DNA from: Aureimonas sp. AU22
GTDB lineage: Bacteria > Pseudomonadota > Alphaproteobacteria > Rhizobiales > Rhizobiaceae
Reading direction: 5' to 3'
DNA: 64,000 nucleotides
Assembly: GCF_001463745.1 (NCBI RefSeq)
Contig: NZ_BBWJ01000022.1
Location: 23,846 to 87,845 of the forward strand
The position numbers and the translations under genes were made by a program. Position 1 is the stretch's first letter. Every line of letters starts with the position of its first letter. Positions 44,594 through 53,043 of the stretch are shown in pieces. The notes beneath the pieces were generated by a model. That model saw nothing but the letters and a program-made list of their open reading frames with translations, searched no databases and had not been told where the DNA came from.

Positions 44594-45622
44594 TCAGTTG
44601 CTGGCGGTGACCTGCGCGGCGGCCGCTTGGTAGAAGCTGCGGTCGATCCAGGTGTCGTAGTCGACCTTGCCCTTCAGAAGGCCGGTTTCGGCCATGAAGC
44701 GCTCCTCGCCCTTCAGCGCCTCGATCGCCTGCGGGGTGATCTCGGGGTTCTGGTAGAACTTGCCCTGCGCATAGGTCGAGCGGACCGCGCTCTCGCTGTT
44801 GCCGGTCTCCTTCACGAAGATGGCGACCGTCTCGTCCGGATGCGCGTCGGCCCAGCGCGCGGTCTCGATGTCTACCTTGAGAAGGCGCTCGACGATGCGC
44901 GGATAGGTACGGGCGAAGTCGCCGTTGACGCTGATGAGGTAGGGCACCGCCCATTCGGGCTTGCCGGCCGTCGCGGCGTCGAAGAGGACGCGCGCCGCGC
45001 CGGCGTCGACCAGCTTCTGCGCGGGGCCGGTGCTTTCCACGATCGCATCGACGTCGCCGCGCGCCAGCGCCGGCCCGGAGTTCTCGATGCCGATGTTGAG
45101 GCTCTCGACGTCGTTGATCGAGACCCCGACGTCGCCCAGCGCCTTGGCGAAGGTCGAGTGGCGAACCGTGCCCGAGAGGTAGGCGACGCGCTTGCCCTTC
45201 AGTTCGGCGAGCGACCGGACGGGCGAGTCCGGGCGCACCACCACCAGCGTCTCGTTGGACGGGATCCAGCTCGACAGTCCGATGGCCTTGACGTCGGCAC
45301 CGCTCGCGCCGAGGCGCAGCGAGGGGTTGTTGCCGATATAGGTGAAATCGATCGCGCCGGAGCCGAGCGCGACGGATGCGGCGGAGCCGCCGTCGAAGGT
45401 GGTGAGCTCGATCCGGATCCCATCCCGCTCGAACTCCTTCTCCAGGAGCTTCTGGTTGCGGAACAGGATGAACTTCAGATGGCCGGGCGCGGTGGAGCCG
45501 ATGCGGATCACCTCGGGCTTGGCGTCCTGCGCGAGGGCCGGGGCACCACTGAAGGCGCCCAATACCAGGGACAGGGCTGCAAGCCGCAGGATGGCGCGGC
45601 GGGGAAGAGTGGCGATGGGCAT
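44594..45622 (-). CDS. SsuA/TauA-like ABC substrate-binding protein, 342 aa
   Basis: Binding protein of the nitrate/sulfonate/taurine family. Signal peptide RRAILRLAALSLVLGAFSGAPALA. Family text: IRIGSTAPGHLKFILFRNQKLLEKEF, GAIDFTYIGNNPSLRLGA, LKGKRVAYLSGTVRHSTFAKAL and ALARGDVDAIVESTGPAQKLV. The ligand could be an alkanesulfonate, taurine or another small sulfur or nitrogen compound. Last gene of the minus-strand six-gene unit; 90 nt after the permease. Confidence 0.88.
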   Translation of the reverse strand: MPIATLPRRAILRLAALSLVLGAFSGAPALAQDAKPEVIRIGSTAPGHLKFILFRNQKLLEKEFERDGIRIELTTFDGGSAASVALGSGAIDFTYIGNNPSLRLGASGADVKAIGLSSWIPSNETLVVVRPDSPVRSLAELKGKRVAYLSGTVRHSTFAKALGDVGVSINDVESLNIGIENSGPALARGDVDAIVESTGPAQKLVDAGAARVLFDAATAGKPEWAVPYLISVNGDFARTYPRIVERLLKVDIETARWADAHPDETVAIFVKETGNSESAVRSTYAQGKFYQNPEITPQAIEALKGEERFMAETGLLKGKVDYDTWIDRSFYQAAAAQVTASN

Positions 45623-45712
45623 GGACGAGATCCTTTGAGGGACGTGAGGGGTCGTTCCGTCCTGGCCTTCGGGGGCGGACGGGCTTGGCTGCGTTGCGGT
45701 AAAAGGTCCGGC

Positions 45713-46567
45713 TCAGGCGGGGCCGGCGCCCTCGCTGGCCTTCCAGCGCGTGGCACGCGCCTCGAGGGCGACGAGGAGGTAGTTCACGAGGAGGCCCGTC
45801 GCGGTGAGGGTGAGGATGCCGGCATACATGCGGTCGGTCTCCAGCATGAGCGAGGCGTTCTGGATGAGGAACCCGATGCCCGACTGCGCCGCCAGCATCT
45901 CGGCGGCGATCACCGAGAAGAGCGAGGTCTTCACCCCGAGGCGCGCGCCGGCGACGATCGAGGGCACGGCCGAGGGCAGGATGACCTTCTTGAAGAGATC
46001 CCAGTCCGAGGTGCCCATGGAGCGCGCGGCCTTCAGGAGCAGCGGGTCCACCGACTTGACGCCGACGATGGTGTTGACGAGCAGAAAGAACACCGCGGCG
46101 TAGAAGGTGATGGCGATCTTCGAGGCTTCGCCGATGCCCAGCACCAGGATGAAGACCGGCATCAGAGCGAACTGCGAGGTGTTGCGAAGGGTCTGGACGA
46201 GGAAGTCGCTCATCCGCTCGAACAGCGTGTAGCGGCCCATGAGGAGGCCGAGCGGCACCGCCACCACCACCGCCAGCAGGAAGCCGATCGCCGCGCGCTG
46301 CAGGCTGATGCCGATGTGCTCGGCCAGCATGCCGCTGGCGATCATCTCCCACAGCGCCGCAAGGACCCGGCTCAGCGGAGGAAAGAACAGCGCGTTGATC
46401 CAGCCGAGACGCGGCGCGGCCTCCCACAGAAGGGCGAAGGCGAGAAGCGCGGGCAGGCCGAGGCCGAGGCTGGTGGCGGCACGCCGCAGGCGCGAGGTGA
46501 CCGGCGCAAAGCGCAGGCGCGTGCCGACGAAGGGGGCGAAGACGGGCTTGGGCGAGACGAGGGTCAT
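45713..46567 (-). CDS. SsuC/TauC-like ABC permease, 284 aa
   Basis: Six membrane segments; EAA loop AARSMGTSDWDLFKKVILPSAVPSIVAGARLG, typical of the BPD_transp_1 permeases of the nitrate/sulfonate class. GISLQRAAIGFLLAVVVAVPLGLLMG is the usual early segment. Homodimer with the ATPase encoded 13 nt upstream. Charged N-terminal 30 residues are cytoplasmic. Confidence 0.92.
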   Translation of the reverse strand: MTLVSPKPVFAPFVGTRLRFAPVTSRLRRAATSLGLGLPALLAFALLWEAAPRLGWINALFFPPLSRVLAALWEMIASGMLAEHIGISLQRAAIGFLLAVVVAVPLGLLMGRYTLFERMSDFLVQTLRNTSQFALMPVFILVLGIGEASKIAITFYAAVFFLLVNTIVGVKSVDPLLLKAARSMGTSDWDLFKKVILPSAVPSIVAGARLGVKTSLFSVIAAEMLAAQSGIGFLIQNASLMLETDRMYAGILTLTATGLLVNYLLVALEARATRWKASEGAGPA

Positions 46568-46580
46568 GGCGTCGGTCCTT

Positions 46581-47417
46581 TCAGTGCGCGAGCCGCGCGG
46601 CGAGGGACCAGTCCCCTTGCGCCTTGCGCACCTCGTCGCGCAGCGCCTCCCAGACGCGGGCGCGGTAGCGGTTGAAGTCGTCGCCGTTGCGCAGTTCGAT
46701 GTCGCGCGGGCGCGGCAGGTCGATGTCGATGATCTCCTTCACCCGCGCGGGCCGGGCGGTCATCACCACGATGCGATCGGCCAGGAAGATCGCCTCGTCG
46801 ATGGAATGGGTCACGAAGACGACCGTGGTCTTGATCGTCTCCCAGATGCGCAGGAGCTCGGACTGGAGGATGTCGCGCGTCTGGGCGTCGAGGGCGGCGA
46901 AGGGCTCGTCCATGAGGAGGACTTCGGGATCGTTGGCGAGCGCCCGGGCGATCGCCACGCGCTGCTGCATGCCCCCTGAGAGCTGCGCGGGATAGCGGTC
47001 TTCGAAACCTGACAGGCCGAAGAGATCGAGGAGTTCGCGCGCCCGCTCGCGCCGCTCCCGCCGCCCGGCCCCGCGCACCTCCATCGCGTATTCGATGTTC
47101 TCCAGCGCCGTGCGCCAGGGAAAGAGCGCGTATTGCTGGAAGACGTAGGCGGTGCCGGCATGGGGCCGCGTGACGGGCTGGCCGTCGATCCGCGCCACGC
47201 CCGACGATGCCACCGTCAGCCCCGCGATCACGTCGAGCAGCACCGACTTGCCGCTGCCCGACGGGCCGACCAGCGTGATGAACTCGCCCTGGCGGATGGC
47301 GAGATCGACGCCGCCGAGGACGTCGACGCGGTCGCTGCGCCGCCCGTCCACGGTGACGCTCTGGCCGGGCTTCAGCTGGAATGTCTTGCGCAGGTCGCTG
47401 ACGTCGATGCGGTCCAT
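46581..47417 (-). CDS. SsuB/TauB-like ABC transporter ATP-binding protein, 278 aa
   Basis: Walker A GPSGSGKS at 51-58, Q-loop VFQQYALFPW, signature LSGGMQQR, Walker B VLLMDEPFAALDAQTR, H-loop FVTHSIDEAIFLADR. The Q-loop and D-loop text is that of the nitrate/sulfonate ATPases. An insertion near residues 15-32 lengthens the first strands. ATG 47417 with GAGGAG; 20 nt after the ferredoxin gene. Confidence 0.94.
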   Translation of the reverse strand: MDRIDVSDLRKTFQLKPGQSVTVDGRRSDRVDVLGGVDLAIRQGEFITLVGPSGSGKSVLLDVIAGLTVASSGVARIDGQPVTRPHAGTAYVFQQYALFPWRTALENIEYAMEVRGAGRRERRERARELLDLFGLSGFEDRYPAQLSGGMQQRVAIARALANDPEVLLMDEPFAALDAQTRDILQSELLRIWETIKTTVVFVTHSIDEAIFLADRIVVMTARPARVKEIIDIDLPRPRDIELRNGDDFNRYRARVWEALRDEVRKAQGDWSLAARLAH

Positions 47418-47437
47418 GGATCGGCTCCTCGAAGGGT

Positions 47438-47767
47438 TCAGTTCTGCGCCGCCCGCAGGCGATGGGTGGGGTCCCGGTCGGCGCCGCCGGCTCGTCCCCG
47501 GCTCCAGCCGAGCGCGCGGGCATAGGCGCCGAAGAGGTCGCGCCCCTCGACCTCGGCCTCGGTGATCCCGGTCGGGCCGTCCGCCCGCTCGGCGACGAAG
47601 AGCGCGTCGGCGGGGCAGTAGATCTCGCAGAGGTAGCAGGTCTGGCAGTCGTCCTGCCGGGCGATCACGGGAAGGCCGCTCTCGTCCCGGTCGAACACGA
47701 AGGCGGGACAGATGCGCTCGCAGATGTCGCAGCGGATGCAGCGCTCGGCCGATACGACCTCGATCAT
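47438..47767 (-). CDS. Two-cluster [4Fe-4S] ferredoxin (AprB-like), 109 aa
   Basis: Two complete cluster motifs: CIRCDICERIC (Cys10, 13, 16, 20) and CQTCYLCEIYC (Cys41, 44, 47, 51), each followed by Pro. The remaining 55 residues form an unassigned tail. The pairing with an FAD subunit of the fumarate-reductase/APS-reductase superfamily is as in AprBA, so it probably passes electrons to or from that flavoprotein. Its ATG overlaps the flavoprotein stop (ATGA). Confidence 0.92.
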   Translation of the reverse strand: MIEVVSAERCIRCDICERICPAFVFDRDESGLPVIARQDDCQTCYLCEIYCPADALFVAERADGPTGITEAEVEGRDLFGAYARALGWSRGRAGGADRDPTHRLRAAQN

Positions 47768-49398
47768 GACGCGGCTCCTTCGAGAAGCGCTTCGGCCGGC
47801 TCGTCCCACTCCGCGCGGACGGTTCGCAGGCCCGCAACGGTGATGCGACGGGCGAGGGCAACGTCCGTCTCCGGGAAGTCGCTCCGGCGATGGGCGCCCC
47901 GGGTCTCGGTGCGCAGTTCGGCGGCGGCGAGCGTCCAGCGCGTGACGGCGGTGACGGCCGCGACCTCGCGGGCGCGCAGGCGCCCCGCGCCGTCGGCCTG
48001 GAGATGCGCTTCGACGTCCCGCCAGACCGCCTCGACCGCGCGGCGTCCCTCCGCCAGGGTCTCGGCATGCCGGCGGTAGTTTCGGGCGAGCGGCGCGATC
48101 CGGCCGCGGACCTCGGCCACCGCTCGCGCGAGGTCGACGGGACGCGCTTCCTCGGAAGGGCGAAGGCCCGCGCGCCCGAGGGCGGTGAGCCGGCGCCCCG
48201 ACTGCGCCGCCGGGCGACGCGCGGCAAGGCTGGCGCCGCGCCCCGCCCACCAGCCGCTCGCCATCGCCCAGGAGGCGTTCACCGCGCCGCCCCCGGAGAC
48301 GCCGCCCGTCACGTTCTCGCGGCTCGCCGCGTCGCCGGCCGCAAACAGGCCGGGAACACCGACGGAGCAGTCGGCCGATGCGATGCGGATGCCGCCGGTG
48401 CCGCGCACCGTGCCCTCGAACTTCAGCTCCACCGGGAACAGGTCGCGAAACGGGTCGAGCCCCATCCGCTCGTAGGGGGTGAAGCAGTTCGGCTGGCCGC
48501 GGCGCAGCGCCTCGGCGATGGCGGGGTCGGCAAGGTCGAAGCGCGCGAGCACCTCGCCTTGCGTCAGGGCGTCGGCGATCAGCCGCTCGGCCGCGCCGAT
48601 GCCGTTGGTCACCGGCTCGCCGTCCGGCCCACGCAGCGGCGTGCCGTCGGCCCGGTAGAAGCTCGCCCAGCGGAAGGGCAGGCCCTTGTTCAGGGAGGAG
48701 CCGCGAGGCGCGAGCGTGTACTTGGCCGTGAACTCGAGGCCCGACATGGCGGCGCCGGCCTCGGCCGCGAAGAGATGGCCGTCGCCGGTGAGGCCGGTTC
48801 CGCCGAGGATGCGCTCGAAATAGGCGCAGCCGCCGCTGGCCAGCACCACCGCGCCGGCCGCAATCTCGAAGCTCGCTCCGCTGCGCCGTGAGAGCCCCCG
48901 TGCGCCGGCCACCGCGTGACCATCTCCCAGAAGCTCCAGGAGCGGGTGGTGGTCGAGGATGCGCACGCCGCGTTTGGCCACCTGGGCGCGCATGAAGCGC
49001 ATGTAGTCGGGGCCGCGAAGGTTCGCCACGTAGAGATTGCCGCCGTCGTCGCTCGGGAACGGGTAGCCCCATTCCACGAGCCGCGAGAGGTTCTCGAAGC
49101 TCTGGTCCACGCAACGCAGCATCCAGCGCCGGTCGCCGAGGCCCGCCGTGCGCTTCCAACGCGCCTCCACCGCCGCCAGCCGACCCTCGCCGGGGGGCAC
49201 GCACCACGTGCCGGTGTTGGACGGCGCGGTCGCGCCGCTGGTGCCGAAGTAGCCCTTATCGGCCAGCACCACGCTCGCGCCCGCCTCGGCCGCCGACAGG
49301 GCGGCCCAGGCCGCGGCCGGGCCGCCGCCCACGACCAGGACGTCGCAGGCGAGGCGCTCGCCGTCGGGCAGTGATCGGTCCTTGGCGGTGGAAGCCAT
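47764..49398 (-). CDS. AprA/FrdA-like flavoprotein, 544 aa
   Basis: FAD_binding_2 protein of the succinate dehydrogenase / fumarate reductase / APS reductase alpha superfamily. FAD motif VLVVGGGPAAAWAALSAAEAG at about 20-40; SGATAPSNTGTW; ASGGCAYFERILGGTGLTGDGHLFAAEAGA; VRGTGGIRIASADCSVGVPGLFAAGDAA is the second FAD segment. C-terminal helical bundle about 420-540. The active-site set of SDH/FRD is not fully recognisable, so a fumarate reductase role is unlikely; a redox step on the imported sulfur compound is inferred. No signal peptide, so cytoplasmic. Confidence 0.87.
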   Translation of the reverse strand: MASTAKDRSLPDGERLACDVLVVGGGPAAAWAALSAAEAGASVVLADKGYFGTSGATAPSNTGTWCVPPGEGRLAAVEARWKRTAGLGDRRWMLRCVDQSFENLSRLVEWGYPFPSDDGGNLYVANLRGPDYMRFMRAQVAKRGVRILDHHPLLELLGDGHAVAGARGLSRRSGASFEIAAGAVVLASGGCAYFERILGGTGLTGDGHLFAAEAGAAMSGLEFTAKYTLAPRGSSLNKGLPFRWASFYRADGTPLRGPDGEPVTNGIGAAERLIADALTQGEVLARFDLADPAIAEALRRGQPNCFTPYERMGLDPFRDLFPVELKFEGTVRGTGGIRIASADCSVGVPGLFAAGDAASRENVTGGVSGGGAVNASWAMASGWWAGRGASLAARRPAAQSGRRLTALGRAGLRPSEEARPVDLARAVAEVRGRIAPLARNYRRHAETLAEGRRAVEAVWRDVEAHLQADGAGRLRAREVAAVTAVTRWTLAAAELRTETRGAHRRSDFPETDVALARRITVAGLRTVRAEWDEPAEALLEGAAS

Positions 49399-49424
49399 GC
49401 GTCGTGCTTTCGTCGGAGGGTGGG

Positions 49425-50012
49425 TCAGGCCGCGGCGGACACGGCGGCAGGCGCGTTGCCCTCCGCCCACTTGATGTTGCAGCCGATGGACGGCGTCTGG
49501 CGCTCGGACGGGGCCTCGCCCGCCAGCACCGCGTCCACGGCGGCCCGCAGGTCCGCGCCGGTCACAGCGCGCCCGTTGCCGGGACGCGCGTCGTCGAACT
49601 GGCCGTGATAGCGGAGCCGGCGCTCGGCATCGAACAGGAAGAAGTCCGGCGTACAAGCCGCGTCATAGGCCTTGGCGACCTCCTGCGAGGCGTCCTTGAG
49701 ATAGGGAAACCCGTAGCCCTGCTCGCGCACTTCCGCCTCGATGCGCTCGAGCGTCTCTTCCGGATGGGCCGTGGCGTCGTTGGCGTTGATCGCGATGACG
49801 GCGAGGCCCTTGGCGGCGTATTCGTGGGCGAAGGCGGAGAACTGTTCGCGCAGGAGCACGACGAAGGGGCAGCGGTTGGAGATGAAGGCGACGAGCAGCG
49901 CCGGGCGATCGGCGTAGTCCGCGAGCGCCACCTCGCGGCCGCCGGGGCCGGGAAGCGAAAAGTCGGGCGCCTTGGTGCCGAGGGCGACGGCGTTGGATTC
50001 TGTCTTGGGCAT
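49425..50012 (-). CDS. Thioredoxin-fold redoxin (AhpC/TSA-like), 195 aa
   Basis: Peroxiredoxin-like thioredoxin fold: LGTKAPDFSLPGPGGREVALAD, VAFISNRCPFVVLLREQF with the active Cys48, GLAVIAINAND, and ACTPDFFLFDAERRLRYHGQFDD. This is the common family of bacterial thiol-disulfide redoxins with N-x-C-P-F-V. Cys near TPDFF and IGCNIKW near the end are additional. First gene of the flavoprotein/ferredoxin/ABC operon (26 nt before the flavoprotein). ATG 50012 with GGAGG; a TTG four codons upstream is rejected. Confidence 0.88.
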   Translation of the reverse strand: MPKTESNAVALGTKAPDFSLPGPGGREVALADYADRPALLVAFISNRCPFVVLLREQFSAFAHEYAAKGLAVIAINANDATAHPEETLERIEAEVREQGYGFPYLKDASQEVAKAYDAACTPDFFLFDAERRLRYHGQFDDARPGNGRAVTGADLRAAVDAVLAGEAPSERQTPSIGCNIKWAEGNAPAAVSAAA

Positions 50013-50054
50013 CCGGGCCTCCAAGCTTTCAGCGAATGCGGAGAGAAGACCACT

Positions 50055-50073
50055 AAATCTACCGACTGAATAG
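50055..50073. promoter_or_regulatory. Inverted repeat ATCTA-N9-TAGAT upstream of redoxin operon
   Basis: Five-bp arms, 43 nt upstream of the redoxin ATG, in an A/T-rich island. Placement and shape fit an operator or activator site. Confidence 0.3.
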
Positions 50074-50287
50074 ATAAAAAGTTCCAGGTCGGCGCGCGGA
50101 AGCGGATTGCTTGTTTCAACTCGTTAGGCGACTGGAAAAATCCGGCGCTGTTCCGATCCCCCCGGCCGCCGGCTGCGGCATCGGGACATAAGCGCGCAGC
50201 GCCGTGCCTCCGCTCCGCGATCGCAGGGCTTGCAGCGCAGGCTGGATAGTCAGCCATGCGAATAGATCGCGGGCGGAGCGGGCGCGT

Positions 50288-50305
50288 GGGAAGGCTGCCT
50301 TACAA
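50288..50305. promoter_or_regulatory. GGGAAGGCnGCCTTAC motif, copy 2
   Basis: GGGAAGGCTGCCTTACAA, 16 of 18 identical to 18938-18955, 35 nt before the DUF4142 start. Contains the AAGGC/GCCTT inverted repeat. Confidence 0.3.
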
Positions 50306-50339
50306 CCCGTTGGGGATTCACCCAATGGGAGTCACGTCC

Positions 50340-50924
50340 ATGATGCACCGCCGCCAGATGCTGGCCAGCGCCGCCGCCGCCTCCGTCGCCTTGATGGCGA
50401 CCTCCGTCCTCACCCAGTCCGCCTTCGCCCAGACCGCGATGCCGGGCGAGGCGGCCATGGGAGAGGCCGAAACGAAGCATGCGGAGGAGACCGGGATGGT
50501 CGGCTCGCTGTCGCTGGCCACCAGCCGCGTCGCCGCCGAGAAGGCCACCGACGCCATGGTCAAGAAGTTCGCCGGTTTCGAGGTGGCCGAGCAGGAGACG
50601 GTCGCCGACATCCTGATGTCGATGAAGGCCGATCCCGCATCGGCCGAAGGCGCCCTGAAGAAGCCGAGCGAGGCCGAGGTCGAGGCGATGATCGATCCGG
50701 CCGGCAAGGAGGCCCTGACCAAGTTGCGGGGCCTATCGGGCGCCGAGTTCGACAAGATGTACGTCACCGCGCAGCTCGACGGGCACCGCAAGCTCCTCGC
50801 GATCCAGGAGGACTACCTCAAGGTCGGCAAGAACCGCGAGCACCTGTCGGTCGCCAAGCTGGCGCGCGGACAGGTCAAGGAGCACATCGCGCTGCTCGAG
50901 GACATCCAGTCCAAGATGGGCTGA
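50340..50924 (+). CDS. DUF4142 family secreted protein, second copy, 194 aa
   Basis: Paralogue of the protein at 4206. Signal peptide with HRRQMLASAAAASVALMAT, possibly Tat, ending near SAFAQ. Then LSLATSRVAAEKATDAMVKKFAGFEVAEQ, GAEFDKMYVTAQLDGHRKLLAIQ with the conserved Y-x-x-x-Q-x-x-x-H, and ARGQVKEHIALLEDI. All-helical, predicted periplasmic. Two adjacent ATG codons at 50340 and 50343; GGGAG lies about 8 nt before the first. ATG 50325 is an alternative. Confidence 0.82.
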   Translation: MMHRRQMLASAAAASVALMATSVLTQSAFAQTAMPGEAAMGEAETKHAEETGMVGSLSLATSRVAAEKATDAMVKKFAGFEVAEQETVADILMSMKADPASAEGALKKPSEAEVEAMIDPAGKEALTKLRGLSGAEFDKMYVTAQLDGHRKLLAIQEDYLKVGKNREHLSVAKLARGQVKEHIALLEDIQSKMG

Positions 50925-51045
50925 CCCAGCCGCACGACGCCCCGGGCGCCGACGTTCCGAATGGAGCGCGGGCGGCCGGGGCGCGGACGTCTGCGACGGG
51001 CGCCGCCAAGGCTGCGACGGATCGGACGGCCGAAGCGAACCCGGC

Positions 51046-51996
51046 CTATCGATCCTCAACCGGATGGTCGTCTCGCGCGCGGGGCGTTCTCGGATCCTCC
51101 CGCACGAGATCCACGAAGGCCCGCAGCGGCGAGGGCATGAAGCGCCGCGAGAAGTACAGGCGGGGGCCTTCGTAGCGGGGCCACCAGTCCTGGAGGAGGG
51201 GCACCAGGGCGCCGCTCTCCAGGTGCGGTCCGAGCCAGTTGCGAAACGTGTAGACGATGCCCCGGCCCGCCACCGCGTGGTGCAGGAGAGCTTCGGCGCC
51301 CGCCGTCCCGAGGACGAGATGGGCGGGCGGATCGACGAGCAGCGTCTCGCCGCCCCGTTCGAACTCCCATGGGCCGAGGGCCGCCCCGGAGAAGCGGATC
51401 CGCAGGCAGCGATGGGCCAGAAGGTCCTGCGGATGCTCGGGCGCCGCGTGGCGGGCGAGATAGGCGGGTGCGGCCGCGACGGCGCCTTCCTGATGGCGCG
51501 GGCCGATCGGAACGGCGATCATGTCCTTCTCGAGATGCTCGCCGTAGCGGATGCCCGCGTCGCAGCCGGCAGCCGTGATGTCGACCAGCCGATCTTCCAC
51601 GACGATCTCCACCTGCACGTCGGGATGACGATCGAGATAGCGGTCGACGAGCGGCGGCAGGATGTCGCGCATCACCGCACCCGGCACGTTCAGCTTGAGG
51701 CGACCGCGCACCGTATCCTTCGAGGTCGCGACGTCCCGCGTGGCCGCCAGCGCTTCGTCGAAGAGCGGAAAAAGGCGCGCCGCCAGCGCTTCGCCCGCCT
51801 CGGTCGGCACGACGCTGCGCGTGGTGCGGGCGAGAAGCGGGACGCCGAGGTCCGTCTCCAGTCGCGAAACCGTCTCGCTGATCGTCGAGGGCGACAGTCC
51901 GAGCGTGCGCGCCGCCACGCGAAAGCCGCGCGCCTTCGCCACGATCAGGAACACGCGCAGGTCGTCGAAGGAGGGGGGTCGATCATTGATCGGCAT
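51046..51996 (-). CDS. LysR family transcriptional regulator, 316 aa
   Basis: N-terminal helix-turn-helix: FDDLRVFLIVAKARGFRVAARTLGLSPSTISETVSRLETDLGVPLL, reading SPSTISETVSRLE as the recognition helix. C-terminal effector domain (about 90-300) with LKLNVPGAVMRDILPPLVDRYLDRHPDVQVEI. Divergent from the aldo/keto reductase gene with an 85-nt shared promoter region; classic LysR arrangement for control of the neighbour. ATG 51996. Confidence 0.92.
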   Translation of the reverse strand: MPINDRPPSFDDLRVFLIVAKARGFRVAARTLGLSPSTISETVSRLETDLGVPLLARTTRSVVPTEAGEALAARLFPLFDEALAATRDVATSKDTVRGRLKLNVPGAVMRDILPPLVDRYLDRHPDVQVEIVVEDRLVDITAAGCDAGIRYGEHLEKDMIAVPIGPRHQEGAVAAAPAYLARHAAPEHPQDLLAHRCLRIRFSGAALGPWEFERGGETLLVDPPAHLVLGTAGAEALLHHAVAGRGIVYTFRNWLGPHLESGALVPLLQDWWPRYEGPRLYFSRRFMPSPLRAFVDLVREDPRTPRARDDHPVEDR

Positions 51997-52081
51997 GGCG
52001 AACAACCTATTCGCCAACGGGCGGATTATCAAATCCCCGTCGAACAGCCATGTCTGGCTCCACCCAACATAGGAGACCGTC

Positions 52082-52963
52082 ATGACCGAAGCGCATTCCA
52101 CCCCGTCGGCGGCCGCGGCCGGCCGCTTCACGTTTCCCGGAACATCGATCTCGGTGAACCGCATGGGCTACGGCGCCATGCAGCTTGCCGGGCCGCACGT
52201 CTTCGGCGAGCCGAAGGATCCCGACGAGGCGAGGGCTGTGCTGCGCGAGGCCCGCGAACTCGGCGTCGACCATATCGACACCAGCGACTTCTACGGCCCG
52301 CACGTCACCAACCGACTGATCCGGGAGGCGCTCCATCCCTACGCGGACGACCTGACGATCGTCACCAAGATCGGCGCCTATCGCGACGGCGAGGGCCAGT
52401 GGATCCTGAAGCGCGACGCCGATTTCCTGCGCCGCTCGGTCGAGGAGAATCTCGAGCGCCTAGGGCTCGACCGGATGGCGATCGTCAATCTGCGCATGGG
52501 CGGGCCGGAGGATGACGTCGCCGCGCCGATGGAGACCATGCGACGGATGCAGGAGGAGGGTCTCCTCGGGCACATCGGGGTGAGCACGGTGGACGAGCGC
52601 CAGCTTGCGATCGCCCGGTCCATCGCGCCGGTGGTCTGCGTCCAGAATCACTACAACCTCGTGCAGCGCGCCGACGAGGCGATGATCGATGCCTTGGCGG
52701 CGGACGGGATCGCCTATGTCCCGTACTTCCCGCTTGGCGGCTTCACGCCGCTGCAGGCCGACCGCCTGACGGCGGTCGCGGCCGATCTCGGAGAGAGCGC
52801 GCAGGCGGTGGCCCTCGCCTGGCTTCTCCAGCGCAGCCCCAACATCCTCGTCATTCCCGGCACATCGCGGCGGGCGCATCTTCGCGCCAACGTCGCCGCG
52901 GCGTCGCTGCGCCTGTCGCCGGACCACGTCCGTCGCCTGGACGAGATCCGCACCGCGCAGTGA
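52082..52963 (+). CDS. Aldo/keto reductase, 293 aa
   Basis: NADPH-dependent TIM-barrel reductase. Catalytic residues: Asp66 (HIDTSDFYG), Tyr71, Lys96 (VTKIG); the usual His is replaced (NLRMGG). IGVSTVDERQL, QNHYNLVQR and ILVIPGTSRRAHLRANVAA (cofactor phosphate contact) are family marks. Substrate unknown; the divergent LysR gene suggests inducible expression. AGGAG before ATG 52082. Confidence 0.92.
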   Translation: MTEAHSTPSAAAAGRFTFPGTSISVNRMGYGAMQLAGPHVFGEPKDPDEARAVLREARELGVDHIDTSDFYGPHVTNRLIREALHPYADDLTIVTKIGAYRDGEGQWILKRDADFLRRSVEENLERLGLDRMAIVNLRMGGPEDDVAAPMETMRRMQEEGLLGHIGVSTVDERQLAIARSIAPVVCVQNHYNLVQRADEAMIDALAADGIAYVPYFPLGGFTPLQADRLTAVAADLGESAQAVALAWLLQRSPNILVIPGTSRRAHLRANVAAASLRLSPDHVRRLDEIRTAQ

Positions 52964-53043
52964 GGCATGCCCGAGGGCGCCCGGCGGGGAACCGGGCGCC
53001 CTCGGCGGCTATCTCGAGGATCGGCGCGCCGGGCGCACAGCCG

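Larger units (their letters stand above)
50013..50339. other. Divergent region, redoxin operon / DUF4142
   Basis: 327 nt without a gene. Near 50050-50085 the sequence is strikingly A/T-rich (CTAAATCTAC, GATAAAAAGT) and carries the inverted repeat ATCTA-N9-TAGAT (50055-50073), a fair candidate for the control site of the redoxin operon. The motif at 50288-50305 lies before the DUF4142 gene. Confidence 0.4.

Noticed and set aside
47764..49398. Assigning the flavoprotein as fumarate reductase or L-aspartate oxidase
   Set aside because: No haem-binding or membrane subunits nearby and active-site residues not all recognised; context is an organosulfur-type importer.
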